64,000 nucleotides of DNA from Ehretia macrophylla (Eukaryota; Streptophyta; Magnoliopsida; Boraginales; Ehretiaceae). Where the stretch lies: NCBI GenBank assembly GCA_037974665.1, contig CM075783.1, positions 7,738,762 to 7,802,761 on the forward strand, read 5' to 3'. How positions within the stretch are numbered: the stretch's first letter is position 1; the number at the start of each line of letters is the position of its first letter. A model generated the notes under the pieces. That model saw nothing but the letters and a program-made list of their open reading frames with translations, was not told the origin of the DNA and did no database searches. Positions 23,772 through 33,552 of this stretch are shown here, piece by piece. A program made the position numbers and the translations under genes.

Positions 23772-24299
23772 TATGAGTAATCCATCCCACATCGGTTGGT
23801 TACGAGCTGGGATCATTGAATATATAGAGGGTTCTCTAATATTCGTGTGTAGGCCTTTTCACGTAGGCGTATGCTTGCGTGGGAACAAAATTGTGAGGGG
23901 CCCAAAGTGGTAACCCACAGCGGACAATATACATATGGTGTGCGTTCCGCCGGTGTGCCTCTGCCCAAGTGGGTATTTGCTTAGCCGGGGTCGTATATTA
24001 AGTGGTATCAGAGTGGGCCGACCTTTGTATCAGTAACCCGCGAGGGCACTGAGTCCTCCTAGTGGGGACGTATGTGAGTAATCCATCCCACATCGGTTGG
24101 TTACGAGTTGGGATCATTGAATATATAGAGGGTTCTCTAATATTTGTGTGTAGGCCTTTCACGTGGGCGTGTGCCTACGTGGGGAACAAAACATTGAGGG
24201 GCCCAAAGTGGTAACCCACAGCGGACAATATATACATGGTGTGCGTTCTGCCGGTGTGCCTCTGCCCATGTGGGTATTCGCTTAGCCAGGGTCGTTACA
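23772..24299 (+). mobile_element. TRIM retrotransposon (528 bp), target duplication TAAAA
   Basis: Two LTRs of 226-227 bp (23772-23997 and 24073-24299) enclose only 75 bp. The LTRs start T(G/A)TGAGTAATCC and end GGGTCGTTACA (first copy decayed). The interior holds a tRNA-Met primer site TGGTATCAGAG (24003-24013) and a purine stretch AGTGGGGACG before the second LTR. TAAAA flanks both sides (23767-23771, 24300-24304); the gypsy 1 3' LTR keeps the empty site GTTAAAACCCGCTC at about 31715. There is no coding capacity, so it must be mobilised in trans. I see no 5S-like block, so it is not a Cassandra element. Confidence 0.93.
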
Positions 24300-25715
24300 T
24301 AAAACTCGCTCAGGGCCTTCTCGAGCTTTAACTTCTAAAATGGGCTTTAATGAGCTTAATACGTATCTTTTGGATTAATTAGGATTGTAGTATGAGTAAG
24401 ATATGGTTTGGGAATCTTGATTTGTACATAGGAGAAGGAAAACTTGTTTAAAGAAAGGGAAAAAGTAGCATTTGGCCTTATTTGATGTAATTGAAGCTTG
24501 TTGTTGAGCCGTCATGTATTGTGTTGTTTACCCAAAGTATAATAAAGCTATTTGAGTTAATTGTGAGGAAAAGTGATATTGATTGCTACTTTTGATACTA
24601 TAAAGCTATTTTGTGCTTATGTGAGCTTATATGTGAGGGCGGGCCACTTTGTCAACCCTCTTACGTACTATGTGATATTTTGATGCTTGTGGACTTGTCT
24701 TGGGGTTGCGCAACCTTTTCGGACATGGTATCGTGGAGAAACAAGGGCGGCGGCGGGCTTGTCGTGCTCCCTCGACTACCATGGTACCTATTCCCTTTCT
24801 CGTTGAGCATACTCCACTACCCTAGAGGCGTGGTTCACCTGTTGGGCATGGACCTACCTCAGGAGAAAGGGTCGTAGGATCGGGATACATCCGGAGTATC
24901 CCAACTTGTTGATGTTTGGGTTTGCCGGCACTTGCATGAAATTCGTGGCTCGTGGCTCGTGGCTCGTGATTGAAGACTTGAAGTAGAACCGTATCCTTTT
25001 TAATGTGGTTAATTACTTGGCTATTTAACCTTGTTGGTTTATGTTGTATATATATGATTTCTTGTGTTGCATATCATTTTGCACACCCGGTATATATTGC
25101 ATTACCTCCTTCGTTGGGCAATATTGCTTCTCACTCCTCATTTAACATGTTTCAGGAGAAGCTGAGGTGAATCTCCAGCTGATAGAAGTAGAGGAAGAAG
25201 AAGAAGTACACGTAGATCAGAATCTGTGACTTTGTGTGATAAGGTGGATCATATGTGCAGTTTGCTTGGAGTTCATGTTAAATGTTGTATTTTAAGACCA
25301 TGGGGTCTTGTATATATGTTGGTAGTTGAAATATTGTATGATAGAGAAAGTCGATGGATTGTAATAATGGAGTTTAGATTTCATCTTCTATTGCATGCTT
25401 GGGTGTTTATTATTTTACAATTAGAACTTAAATTATAGTTGCATCTAACTACTTTTAGATAAAGTCAACTTGCCTCGCATGCTTGTATGCTTATGTAGAT
25501 ATTTGTTGCTCCAAGGCTCGGATGGCCTTATGTACCTGGTTTGGCTATGAAAATATTGATAGATAGGTTGTATGAGTGGTTGCTTGTAGTTCGAATGTTA
25601 GATGTAACTGTTTGCAGGTAATAGTTTAGTCCATGTTACAGAGGAGACTCTGTCCGAGTGACGGGTCCAGGCTTAACCTATAGTGTGGGGTTGGGTTCGG
25701 GGCGTTACATTTAGG

Positions 25716-25727
25716 TGGTATCAGAAC
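25716..25727 (+). other. Primer-binding site of gypsy 1 (tRNA-Met)
   Basis: TGGTATCAGAAC, six bases after the 5' LTR end. It differs from the usual TGGTATCAGAGC at one base. Confidence 0.9.
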
Positions 25728-26026
25728 TACTTGAATGCATGAAACCGGGTTAACTTCCTTGACATGTGGGTAGTGGTCTATATGTGAAAGTTGAATTATG
25801 TGAACATGTGATTGTTTAAATTGTCTAAGAATTTGGGTAAAAGACATGTTAGCATGTAGAAGGGAATAGAAAAGCATGATATGATTAGAATATCAAAAGT
25901 ATAATGTTTAATGCTATTAAGTGATTTATATGTTTCTTATGTGAGTAAGATGTTTAAAAACAATGTGTATATTATCTTTGCATAGTCTATTTGCCTATTA
26001 TAATATTATACTCTTCTAGCTTCAAG

Positions 26027-27300
26027 ATGAGGAGAAGGGGAAGACCAAGGAGAGAGCCGGAGGAAGCTCCTAGACAAAATGTACCTGGGCAAGGTGCAGG
26101 GGTAACAGGAAATGTACCACCGGGTTAGGGACTGAGTAATGCGCAGATTTTGGCCATAATGGCCACTGCCATGAATACTATAGCTCAGTTCGTGGTTCAG
26201 CAGGGTACGACAGGTGTTAGAAGAGGTAATCAGGCCGCTAGAGCAGAGGGTAGTGGTACTGCAGGGGGTATCTTGTATGATAAATTCTTGCACCACGGGC
26301 ATACAGTTTTTATGGCGAGCCAGATGACATGAAAGCAAAGATGTGGTTAAGCAAGTTTGAGAAAGTTGCTGCGATGAAAGAAAGATTACTTATACTGCCT
26401 TCTTAATGGAGGGTGACGCGGAGGAGTGGTGGCGCACTATTAGAGATAAATGGGATGCTGAGAAGGTCCAGCATGTATGGGCTGACTTTGTTCATGAGTT
26501 CCGGGATAAATATGTATCGGTTGTAACTCGCGAGAGAAATCAGGAGGAATTCATAGCTTTGAGACAGGGAAATATGACGGTAGATCAGTATGAGGCTACT
26601 TTCACTAGACTTTCCCGATACGTGCCAACTTTAGTTCAGCCGGAGGACATGAAGATTCAGAGGTTTATCACTGGGTTGAGGAGTGACATTATGCTTAATC
26701 TGTCTTCAGAGGATTATCCAAGCTATGCTGCAGTAGTCAGGGCCGTATCGAGGTACGAGAAACGCAAGGCAGATGTGTTAGCTCAGTCTAGTCAGTCAAG
26801 TAAACATCAGTATTAGTCTCAGAGTCAGGGCTACTAGAGGCAGTATCAACAGCCTGTTCAGACTCAATAGCCTTGGCAGACCCAGAGCTACCCAAGACCA
26901 GTTCAGGCACTGTCACAGCCGAGACCAGCTCAGAGCCAGCCGCAAGGAAAGTCACAGACCCGACCAGTGACTGCTAGATCTCAACAGGGTAGTTTTGCTA
27001 CGTCTACTTATAGGGCCCCGACAGGAGGTGTGTTGCTAAGAAGAACCTACAGTGTACTCATTGCAACCGTAAAGGCCACACGGAGGCAGAGTGTTGGAAA
27101 AAATTGGGCCGCTGCATGGGTTGTGGCAGTGATCAGCATAGAGTTAGAGATTGCCCCAGATTTAAACATGGTCAGGGACAAACTTCAGGCCGGGGTGATC
27201 AGACTAGAGCTTCAGGAGCAGCTACTGTACCGCGAGGCCAGGCGCGGGTATCAGGAGGAGTTTCCAGAGACGACGGTGGTAGTGGAAGGTACTTTTCTTA
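26027..27300 (+). pseudogene. Gypsy 1 gag (capsid and two zinc knuckles), broken
   Basis: ATG at 26027 opens MRRRGRPRREPEEAP, followed by a stop at about 26126. The capsid part is clear at 26406-26816 (MEGDAEEWWRTIRDKWD, FVHEFRDKYVSVV, LRQGNMTVDQYEATFTRLSRY, FITGLRSDI), the retrotransposon Gag core. After a Q/P-rich linker with two more stops, two CX2CX4HX4C knuckles occur in one frame: CTHCNRKGHTEAEC (about 27053-27094) and CMGCGSDQHRVRDC (27113-27154). A frameshift near 27290 separates them from the protease frame. Compared with the related gag of gypsy 3, a small deletion near 26350 removes part of the capsid N-terminus. Confidence 0.88.
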
Positions 27301-29580
27301 TTAATAGTCAACCGGTAGTAGTTTTGATTGGCACCGGGGCTACACATCCATTCATTACTCCTGCATGTGCACAATCTGCTACATTAAAAGTTGATAAGCT
27401 GTCGTATATGATTGAAGTAGGTAATCCTATGGGTACTAAATTTGTTACGGAGTATGTGTATAAAGATTGTAATATTTACATTGAGGGTCATATGTATCCT
27501 ATTGATTTGATTATCATGCCATTTCGGGACTTTGAAGTTATCTTGGGGATAGATTGGTTGAGGCGATATTATGCATGTTTAGACTGTAGAAGGAAAGTTT
27601 TAACTTTAGAAGTACCTGACCAACCTGTTATTAAAGTCACTGGGAGTCGAAAATCTACTGGGACTCGTATCATATCTTCCATTAAAGCTACAAAAATGTT
27701 GAGTAAAGGTTATGATGCATATTTAGCTTATTTAATTAATCAGCTCGAAGATAAATTGAAATTGAATGAAGTACCTATTATAAAGGAGTTTCCAGGGATA
27801 TTCCCTGAGGAGTTGTCTGGATTACCACCTGATCGGGAGATTGAGTTTGTGATTGACTTGTTGCTGGGAACTAATCCTATTTCGAGAACCCCATATAGAA
27901 TGGCTCCCCCTGAGTTGTAAGAATTGAAAATTCAGCTATAGGGCCTACTTGAGAAAGGTTTTATTCAGCCTAGTTCATCACCTTGGGGTGCTCTTGTGTT
28001 ATTTATGAAGAAGAAGGATGGGACTCTGCGGTTGTGCATTGATTATCGGGGTCTTAATCAGGTGACAGTGAAAAATAAATATCATTTACCTTTGATTGAG
28101 GAATTGTTTGATCAGTTGCAAGACGTTGTTGTATTCTCTAAATTTGATTTGAGACAAGGTTATTACCAGTTGAGAATCCAAAAAGAGGATGTGCCCAAAA
28201 CTGCTTTTAGAACCAGGTACGGCTATTATGAGTTTGTTGTATTACCATTTGGCTTGACAAATGCTCCAGCCGCCTTTATGGATTTGATGCAGATGGTGTT
28301 TAGACCTTATATTGATCAGTTTGTGGTAATTTTCATTGATGATATACTGGTTTATTCTAAATTTGAGGCAGAACATGAAGAACACTTGAGGATTGTGCTA
28401 CGAACATTGCAAGAATATAAATTGTTTGCTAAATTTAGTAAATGCGAATTTTGGTTGTAACAAGTAGCCTTTTTAGGCCATATCATTTCACAGGAGGGAA
28501 TATATGTTGATCCTACAAAAATTGAGGTGGTTTTGTCGTGGAAAAGGCCCGAGACTGTCACGGAAGTCTGTAGTTTCTTGGGATTGGCGGGCTATTATAG
28601 GCAATTTGTTAAGGATTTTTCAAAGATTGCAGGGCCATTAACTTCATTAACCCAGAAGAAAACTGTGTTTAATTGGGATGATAGATGTGAAGCCAGTTTC
28701 CAGGAGTTGAAAAAGAGACTTACCACTGCACCTATCCTTGCATTGCCTGAAGGGACTGAAAACTTGGTGATATACAGTGATACTTCGAAAGAAGGCTTGG
28801 GTTGCGTTCTTATGCAAAATAGTAAGGTGATAGCTTATGCCTCTAGGAAATTGAAACCATATGAACTCAATTATCCTAAACATGATCTTGAACTTGCTGC
28901 TGTTGTATTTGCTTTGAAGAAATGGCGTCATTATTTGTGGGGTAATAAATTTGAGATATTTACTGATCATAAAAGTTTAAAATATCTGTTTTCTCAAAAA
29001 TATCTGAATATGAGGCAAAGGCGTTAGCTAGAGTTGTTAAATGATTATAATTGTACTATTAGCTATTTTCCGGGAAAAGCTAACACTGTTGCAGATGCAT
29101 TGAGTCGAAAAGCCATTGTAGCTAGTTTGATAATCAAGGACTGGGAGATTGTGGAAGAACTATGCTTGTGGAAACCGAAGGCTTCTAGAACATGTATTCA
29201 ATTTGCTAGCCTACAAATCCAGTCTCTATTGCTATCCAGAATCGGAGAAGCCCAACAATCAAATCCTCAGTTATTGAAGCTTCTAAAGAAGTCCAAAGGG
29301 GGAGAGTCTGACTTCAAATTGCATAATGATGGATTACTCAGGTACAGGAATAGAATTTGCATTCCTAGTAATTCAACTATGAAAGATGAGATTCTTGCTG
29401 AAGCTCATGGTTCTAAGTACACGATTCATCCTGGTAGCATTAAGATGTATAGGGACTTGAAGCAGAGTTTCTGGTGGAACAACATGAAAAGGGTGATAGC
29501 TGATTATGTGGCTAAGTGTTTGACTTGTCAGAAGGTTAAGGCGGAGCATCAGAGACTATGAAGGTTATTGCAACCATTGG
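27280..29580 (+). pseudogene. Gypsy 1 pol: protease, reverse transcriptase, RNase H
   Basis: The protease block reads VVVLIGTGATHPFI at about 27310-27352, where the family has D-T-G-A; the catalytic Asp is Gly, so the protease is dead even where open. Linker FPEELSGLPPDREIEF leads to [70 protein letters not shown] (catalytic FIDD), [11 protein letters not shown]. RNase H follows with [36 protein letters not shown] and [11 protein letters not shown]. Stops interrupt at about 27918, 27937, 28457 and 29025. Confidence 0.93.
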
Positions 29581-30650
29581 AGATTCCAGTGTGGAAATGG
29601 GATTAGGTGACTATGGATCTTGTGTCTGATTTGCCGAGATCACCGTGGGGCAATGATTCTGTGTGGGTTATAGTAGACATGTTGACAAAGAGTTCTCATT
29701 TTATTGCTACGAAGAAAACTGATTCTCTTGATAAATTAGCCGAGCTTTATGTTGAAAATATTATGAGATTGCATGGAGTTCCATCTCAAATAGTGTCGGA
29801 TAGGGATCCCAGGTTTACATCTCAGTTCTGACAGAAACTACAAAAGGCTTTGGGGACTAATCTGAGTTTTAGTACTGCATATCACCCGCAAACGGATGGT
29901 CAATCAGAGAGGACTATCAGGATACTGGAAGACATGTTGCGAGCTTGCGTTCTGGATTTCGGCAAGGGTTGGGAGAAGTACCTACCTCTAGCGGAGTTTA
30001 CTTATAATAACAGTTACCAGGCTACTATTAGTATGGCACCCTATGAGACACTTTACGGGCAGAAATGTAGGTCTCCGTTGTATTGGGATGAGGTAGGTGA
30101 TCCAGCTATTCTACCTGAGATGATGAAGATGGTGGATAACGTGAAACTTATAAAGAAAAGGATGCTTACAGCATAGAGTCAACAAAAGAATTATGCTGAT
30201 AGACGCCGACGAGACTTGGTATTTTCAAAGGGTGATCGTGTATTCTTGAAGGTCTTTCCGCACAAGGGTTTAATTCGTCATGGAAAAAGAAGTAAACTCA
30301 GTCCTAGATTGAGAAGGTTGGGGATTTGGCTTACAGATTGGCATTACTTCCGAGTTTGAGCAGAATTCATGATGTTTTCTATGTGTCATTGTTGAGGAAG
30401 TACAATCCTGATCCATCGCACATTATTGAGCCAAAACCGTTGGAGATTGATGAATCTTTAGTATATGTTGAGAAACCTCTTCGAGTGGTTGACCGGAAGA
30501 TTCAGGAACTTCGAACTAAAAGTATTCCTATGGTAAAAGTTCTTTGGGATCATCACGGAGTTGAGGATGCCACTTGGGAGCGAGAAGATCAGATCAGAAA
30601 AAAATACCCAGAGCACTTTGCTGAGTCATGTAAGAATTGCGAGGACGCAA
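29034..30650 (+). pseudogene. Gypsy 1 integrase and chromodomain
   Basis: The zinc-binding HHCC domain is visible as EAHGSKYTIHPGSIKMY and CLTCQK (29400-29540). The core reads TMDLVSDLP with the first Asp (about 29608), VSDRDPRFTS with the second (about 29800), and [15 protein letters not shown] with the Glu (about 29895-29940), so DDE is complete. The C-terminal part has RIHDVFYVSLLRKYNPD and a chromodomain-like end VDRKIQELRTK, IPMVKVLWDHHG, ATWEREDQI, KYPEHF. Stops occur at about 29559, 29602, 29829 and 30174, plus a frameshift or deletion near 30310. Chromodomain presence defines the chromovirus branch; it directs integration toward heterochromatin in characterised relatives. Confidence 0.92.
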
Positions 30651-30656
30651 TTAGTT

Positions 30657-30670
30657 TAAGGGGGAGAGGG
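30657..30670 (+). other. Polypurine tract of gypsy 1
   Basis: AAGGGGGAGAGGG-type purine run immediately before the 3' LTR start TGTGACGCCC; plus-strand primer site. Confidence 0.88.
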
Positions 30671-33097
30671 TGTGACGCCCGAGATTTTTATCACATATTT
30701 CTTTATAACTGTTGCATACTTGTTTGAGCATTCTTACGTGCATAATTTTTCTTGTTTAATTGCTTTACTTTGAGGTTACTATTCATAAGATTTTCGATTG
30801 TTTTAAAAGTACAATTTAATATTTTTCTAGGTCATATGACATATAAAAGGAACCGAGAACTTGTCATTTTAGGCTTTTGAGCTCAGAAGCATACAAATAG
30901 AAAATGTTTTCCGTGACATTTGAATAGTGTTACGTATGTAACAACACTAATTTCAACTAGCTAGCAAGTAATTGAACTTTAGCCTAGTTTGACTAAGGCT
31001 TTAGTGGCATTTGACCTCATTTAATAACATATACACATACATATTACAAGGTTAACACCACACAAACATTTGGCTCATCAAAACAATTGCAAAAATCCCA
31101 AATATACCCCCCTACCCGACGGCTAGAAGAAAGGAAAAGGAGAATAAATTTTTTTTCCACCATTGCATCTTGAACTCTTAGCTTGACCTTGGAGTTTTTT
31201 TGAGCACCTAGGAGCTTCACCACCTTGCCTACATCTTCATACAAGTGAGGGAGTTTCATTTTTGTGAAGTTTAAAGTTATTGCATCTTTGTTGAATTTCT
31301 TGATTTGTTGATTATAGCTCTAATACTTGTTATGAACGCTTAATATGTGTTTATTAGAGCCTATAGAGTAAACTTTTATAGCTTGATAGCATAATTTATG
31401 GTTGAAAGCTTAAATGTAATGAAAGAGATGATGAATAGTGTCTAGAATTAGGGTTTTGAGAAAATTTACAAATTAGCATGAATTGAGACTTCAATTAGAT
31501 GATCTAGGCCCTAGTGAAGCTAATTGAGAGGTCACGTGAAGTTGAATCACCCAAAACTGAGCAAAATTGTGAAATTAGTCGACTTTAAAAAGATGACTTT
31601 TTCCGTTGTGCAATCCGGGCATGTTTGGGCTATGGTCTGGGTATCCTTGGGGTATGGAAGCACCTTTGGTGCTTTCGTTCCGCGAAATTGAGGTTCGGAT
31701 AGTATAGTTGTAGTTAAAACCCGCTCGGGGCCTTCTCGAGCTTTAGCTTCTAAAATGGGTTTTTATGAGCTTAATAGGTATTTTTTGGCTTAATTAGGAT
31801 TGTAGTATGAGTAGGATATGGTTTGGGAATCTTGAATTGCACATAGGAGAAGGAAAACTTGTTTAAAGAAAGGGGAAAAGTAGCATTTGGCCTTATTTGA
31901 TGCAATTGGAGCTTGTTGTTGAGCCGTCATGTATTTTGTTGTTTATCCAAAGTATAATAAAACTATTTGAGTTGATTGTGAGGAAAATTTATATTGATTG
32001 CTACTTTTGATACTATAAAGCTATTTTGTGCTTATGTGAGCTTATATATGAGGGCGGCCTACTTTGTCGACCTTCTTATGTGCTATGTGATATTTTGATG
32101 CTTGTGGACTTGTCTCGGGATTGCGCAACCTTTTCGGACATGGTAGCGTCGAGAAACATGGGCAGCGTCTGGCTTGTCGTGCTCCCTCAACTACTATGGT
32201 GCCTATTCCCTTTCTCACTGAGCATACTCTACTACCCCAGAGGCGTGGTTCACCTGTTGGGCATGGACCTATCTTAGGAGAAAGGGTCGTAGGATCGGGA
32301 TACATCCGGAGTATCCCAACTTGTTGGTGTTTGGGTTTGCCGGCACTTGTATGAAGTTTGTGGCTCTCGCGATTAAAGACTTGAAGTGGAACCGTATCCT
32401 TTTTAATGTGGTTAATTACTTGGCTATTTAACCTTGTTGGTTTATGTTGTATATATATGATTTCTTGTGTTGCATATCATTTTGCACGCCCGGTATATAT
32501 TGCATCACCTTCTTCGCTGGGCAACATTGTTGCTCACTCCTCATTTAACATGTTTTAAGAGAAGTTGAGATGAATCCCCAGCTGATAGAAGTAGAGGAAT
32601 AAGAAGAAGTACACGTAGATCATAATCCGTGACTTTGTGTGATAAGGTAGATCATATGTGTAGTTTGCTTGGAGTTCATGTTAAATGTTGTATTTTGAGA
32701 CCTTGGGGTCTTGTATATATGTTGGTAGTTGAAATCTTGTATGATAGAGAGAGTCGATGGATTGTAATAATAGAGTTTAGATTTTATCTTCTATTGCATT
32801 CTTGGGTGTTTATTATCTTACAAGTAGAACTTAAATTATAGTTGCATCTAACTACTTTTAGATAAAGTCAACTTGCCTCGCATGCTTGTGTGCTTAGTAG
32901 ATTTTTGTTGCTCCAAAGCTCGGATGGCCTTATGAACCTGGTTTGGCTATGAAAATATTGATAGATAGGTTGTATGGGTAGTTTCTTGTAGTTTGAAGGT
33001 TAGATGTAACAGTTTAGTCCACTGTACAGATGAGACTCTATCCGAGTGACGGGTCCGGGCTAAACCTATAGCATGGGGTTGGGTTTGGGGCGTTACA
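30671..33097 (+). repeat. 3' LTR of gypsy 1 (2427 bp)
   Basis: TGTGACGCCCGAG to GGGGCGTTACA. It lacks the MITE and TRIM of the 5' LTR and so supplies both empty sites. Landmarks: palindrome 32297-32317, a perfect hairpin 32519-32535, AAAGCTCGGATGGCCTT near 32917. Confidence 0.93.
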
Positions 33098-33102
33098 GCT
33101 AG

Positions 33103-33538
33103 TATTACAAGGAAGTTTAACTTTTTGATAAAAGACCACATATACATAGCTTTTTACATTGAAGATATACTAGCACATTTTATCTTCAAGGTGGGGTAGA
33201 ACTTTGAATGCTTAGTGGACCAACTAAGGCCTTCAAGTTAGAAGGATTCAAAGGTTTGTCATCCTTTTCGATCTTCTCCAAAGTGATCTACAAGTGAGGT
33301 ATACCTTCAAACCTTCTTTTTCTATATGTATAGATCATATATATATAGCTTGTGTTGATAGTTAATGGATATGGTAGAAAGATTGCATGTTGATCTTTGC
33401 TACAAAACTTGGAAAAATTTTGTTGTTTGCCTATGTATGTTTCGGCTATGCCAAGGTGTCCATGCATGACTTTCTCGATCTTGAATCCAACTTATGATTA
33501 TGTTGTGACATGATATCTAATGTTGGCTAGTACTTTGA
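33103..33538 (+). mobile_element. 5' LTR of copia element C, right part
   Basis: Continues the LTR broken at 22453; GCTAG at 33098-33102 is the duplicated target. It ends CTAGTACTTTGA two bases before the primer site. The left three quarters align with 42358-42698 in the 3' LTR. Confidence 0.85.
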
Positions 33539-33540
33539 AG

Positions 33541-33552
33541 TGGTATCAGAGC
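33541..33552 (+). other. Primer-binding site of copia element C (tRNA-Met)
   Basis: TGGTATCAGAGC directly after the 5' LTR of element C. Confidence 0.92.

Larger units (their letters stand above)
22454..25709 (+). repeat. 5' LTR of gypsy 1 (3256 bp, includes a MITE and a TRIM)
   Basis: TGTGATGCCCGAG to GGGGCGTTACA. It is about 830 bp longer than the 3' LTR; a 263-bp foldback insertion at 22727-22989 and a 528-bp TRIM at 23772-24299, with their target duplications, account for nearly all of this. The remaining sequence is very similar to the 3' LTR. Landmarks: palindrome 24882-24902, hairpin 25116-25132, TTTCAGGAG near 25150, AAGGCTCGGATGGCCTT near 25512. Confidence 0.93.
22454..33097 (+). 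mobile_element. Gypsy 1: complete but defective Tekay/Del-type chromovirus, target duplication GCTAG
   Basis: Structure: 5' LTR 22454-25709, primer site 25716-25727, gag from 26027, protease-RT-RNase H-integrase-chromodomain to about 30640, polypurine tract 30657-30670, 3' LTR 30671-33097. GCTAG precedes (22449-22453) and follows (33098-33102) the element. The uninterrupted target exists at 40135-40150 in the element C 3' LTR, where CCATAGCTAGTATTACAAGG reads straight through. The C-terminal chromodomain and TGTGACGCCCG...GGGGCGTTACA termini place it with the chromoviruses. At least eight premature stops and several frameshifts disable it. Confidence 0.95.

Noticed and set aside
23772..24299. 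Cassandra-type TRIM with 5S RNA promoter
   Set aside because: No 5S-like A box/C box block visible in the LTRs; plain TRIM preferred.
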